Source: Botryllus schlosseri
Taxonomy: Eukaryota > Chordata > Ascidiacea > Stolidobranchia > Styelidae
Length of the DNA stretch: 20,969 bases
NCBI GenBank assembly: GCA_000444245.1
Contig: ATSW01009054.1
Span: forward strand, 1-20,969
Direction of reading: 5' to 3'
The notes below the pieces were generated by a model that did no database searches, had not been told where the DNA came from, and was given only the letters and a program-made list of their open reading frames with translations. Of the stretch, positions 19,281 to 20,969 are shown piece by piece. The position numbers and the translations under genes are program-made. Position 1 is the stretch's first letter, and each line of letters starts with the position of its first letter.

Positions 19281-19578
19281 TAGTGTTACCATACGTCCTC
19301 TTTTNAGAGGATTTGTCCTCTTTTTTGAATTTTTTGAAAGTGTCCTCGGAGGACGCCCTTTTGTCCTCTTTTTTGATATTTTGTCCTCTTTTTCGAGAAT
19401 TTTGGTCAGCAAAATCCGACTGAGATGCCGTAAATCAGCACCGAAAGATGACCTTTTTTTGTTAGTCGACCGAAGTGGGTAAAATTTACCATTTTTTGAA
19501 AATTCTCCTCCGGTTTGGCCAGCCTGAAAATTCTGAAAAAGTGTCCTCTTTTTAGATTTCCAAAATATGGTAACCCTA
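19281..19578. mobile_element. gtcctc-type MITE, copy 2, nested in a hAT-like element end
   Basis: Starts TAGTGTTACCATACGTCCTC and ends TATGGTAACCCTA. Flanks are cacaacac (19273-19280) and cccaacac (19579-19586), an 8-bp duplication with one difference. The insertion splits the right terminus CCCAACACTG of the 18154-19588 element. The motif gtcctcttttt occurs about five times. One ambiguous base lies at 19305. It is a sibling of 12011-12283. Confidence 0.8.
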
Positions 19579-19588
19579 CCCAACACTG

Positions 19589-19867
19589 CTCTTCAAAATA
19601 ACAAATTATCGAGCACAGTGAGTTAGGACTAGCTTTGGTTAGGGTTGCGGTTTAGGTCAGCAACCTTTTAAACTAATAGCGCTACGAGAAAGAGAGTCTT
19701 TATTTTCATCCAACCAAAAAACATAACAACCATACGACAATGATGGTGGCACAGAAAATATGCATGCACTGCACAGTATTCGGTATCAGATAGAAATGAT
19801 CGATGCGACTGTTAAGGTCAACTAGTCTGATCACACCCACATCAAACAGGTGCACTTGACTCTATAC
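19589..19867. other. Unassigned sequence downstream of gene B exon 7
   Basis: No exon homologous to GCPII exon 8 or later, no RNA gene and no paired transposon ends were seen. Confidence 0.3.
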
Positions 19868-19990
19868 CAGTGGTTCTAAACCGGTGTGCCGCGGCACACT
19901 AGTGTGCCAATTGGACTGCTCAGGTGTGCCGCGAGCAAATGTGGTAAACTAGGTCGAAGTATAAAAAATTCAAATTTTTAGTGTGTCATT
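19868..19990. repeat. hAT-end fragment (gtgtgccgcggcacac motif)
   Basis: Starts CAGTGGTTCTAAACCGG and carries the small palindrome gtgtgccgcggcacac followed by further gtgtgcc motifs. This is a typical hAT terminus layout. No inverse end (such as ccactg) follows within the window, so it is a solo end, a truncated copy, or its right end is beyond 20969. The 3' limit is arbitrary. Confidence 0.5.
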
Positions 19991-20874
19991 GATGGGTTTC
20001 CTATTGAATTTACCCGATCAAGACACGCGATGTACAATCGGATGCAGTGAACAGATACAAGGATGTCGAAACGACCATATAGTTAAGGTATATCTCAATC
20101 TAGTATCTCAATCTGGCATCCCTATTAGGTCATAGATTGGGTCTTTATCTGGGCTTTTTATTGTAAAGACGCTTTGAGCACAACGACGTATAGGGGCAGA
20201 GAATCTCATAAATCTGCGACGCTTTGTAACTTGCTACTGCACTGCCATGAATCAAACTGAAGCCTCCACCGTCAATGGGTGTGATACGCTAGTTTGCCCA
20301 CATATAGTAGCATTTAGGACAATGATACCTAAACTCGGGCAATTAGACCGTGATGTTGAGGTGTGGTCGAAGGTGTTAACTTTTTACTTGTCACCCCCAT
20401 CAGAACCGGAGGCAGAACAGGGACATGACGCAGGTTGATGACCTTTATCTGTTTCGAATTGTAGTCGTATTATTGCCATGTCTTCGTCATCGATGATCAT
20501 TTTACACCATACCGATATTACTTATTTTGATTCCTGAGATGCCAACTTATAGCACGGCCTACTTTTTGTAAGACACCATCAAGAAATGAACTCATTTGGA
20601 AGTGATGTTCACGCTTACAAATCAGAATTGCCAACATAGCCATTCACATTGCGATTGTTAGGTAGCGTGCCAGCACTGCAGATGAAATGTAAGCTCAGGG
20701 CGCAACGTTATGTTGCGGGCGACAAATTTGAGAATTGAGAAGTAAAGTTGATCAAATGATATCAGTTTCCCCGCCGCTGAAATTTATAATCCCGGTTTGT
20801 TGGAACTGCAATTGAACAGCGGGTGGCTGCCAGTAACACTATTGAGGTATTGCTATCCTCACACGTGCTATTAC
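19991..20874. other. Unassigned sequence, no recognised gene
   Basis: An open frame of 63 codons (20247-20438) has no recognisable domain and no splice context linking it to gene B. The stretch may be the interior of the element that starts at 19868. Nothing else can be supported. Confidence 0.3.
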
Positions 20875-20969
20875 CAGAGGTGGTCACTGTGGTCAGTAAC
20901 GAAGTACTTCTACTTTTTGGAAGTACTCAAGTAGTTTTCCTCTACTTCTGGTACTTACTCAAGTAGATC
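20875..20969. mobile_element. hAT-type terminus running off the window (CAGAGGTGG type)
   Basis: Starts CAGAGGTGGTCACTGTGGTC and continues with aagtacttctac, aagtactcaagtag and similar motifs to the end of the window. It matches the opening of the fragment at 10692. Its other end lies outside. Confidence 0.5.

Larger units (their letters stand above)
18154..19588. mobile_element. 1.4-kb hAT-like element with GTCAA-rich ends
   Basis: Starts CAGTGTTGGGATCAAGTCAC (18154) and ends with the inverse CCCAACACTG (19588), the right end being split by the MITE at 19281-19578. Next to both ends are runs of tcaagtcaag (18201-18334 and about 19229-19248). The motif gttaggtcaaaa occurs twice inside. Flanks ctgtacct and ctcttcaa do not match, so a target duplication is lacking or lost. 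No transposase is recognisable. It lies downstream of gene B exon 7, in its intron 7 if the gene continues. Confidence 0.65.

Noticed and set aside
19223-19586. Open frames on both strands across the gtcctc MITE
   Set aside because: They translate the repeated gtcctcttttt motif and cross an ambiguous base; not coding.

Overview
This is eukaryotic, animal-type DNA. Its two protein genes are split into many short exons with GT-AG introns, and the introns and spacers are packed with short DNA transposons. Both genes belong to the glutamate carboxypeptidase II family (FOLH1/NAALAD2-like, peptidase family M28B). Several introns are only 60-100 bases long, the sequence is A/T-rich, and hAT-type elements are dense. 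This suggests a compact invertebrate genome, perhaps a marine deuterostome such as a tunicate. That assignment is an inference; no species marker is visible.

Layout. 1-1256: a non-autonomous transposon whose left end lies at the window edge. 1717-1803: probable 5' leader with splice acceptors. 1804-11560: gene A, 15 coding exons, a whole GCPII-like enzyme with an N-terminal membrane anchor, apical domain, di-zinc peptidase domain and C-terminal helical domain. Its 3.9-kb intron 1 holds a 2.4-kb hAT element (3221-5648), itself invaded by a 430-bp MITE (3752-4181). 11561-14186: spacer with a gtcctc-type MITE (12011-12283), a tRNA-derived SINE-like unit (about 12562-12690) and a second copy of the 430-bp MITE family (12836-13129). 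14187-17965: leader and exons 1-7 of gene B, a tandem paralogue in the same orientation. Exon 8, which carries the first zinc ligands, is not found before the window ends. 17966-20969: transposons, including a 1.4-kb element (18154-19588) with GTCAA-rich ends, a perfect 45-bp hairpin and a nested MITE.

Genes A and B share exon lengths, splice phases and a leader motif, so B arose by duplication of the whole 5' part of the gene, not by retrotransposition. Their introns have since diverged almost completely through separate transposon insertions. Gene A keeps all zinc ligands and the catalytic glutamate, but several residues that bind glutamate in human GCPII are replaced, so it is probably an active peptidase with a different substrate.

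No unknown multi-gene system was seen. The most notable points are the nested hAT elements with exact 8-bp target duplications, the reading-phase conflict at the exon 10/11 junction of gene A, the GC splice donor in gene B, a MITE placed 11 bases inside an intron, and the perfect palindrome.
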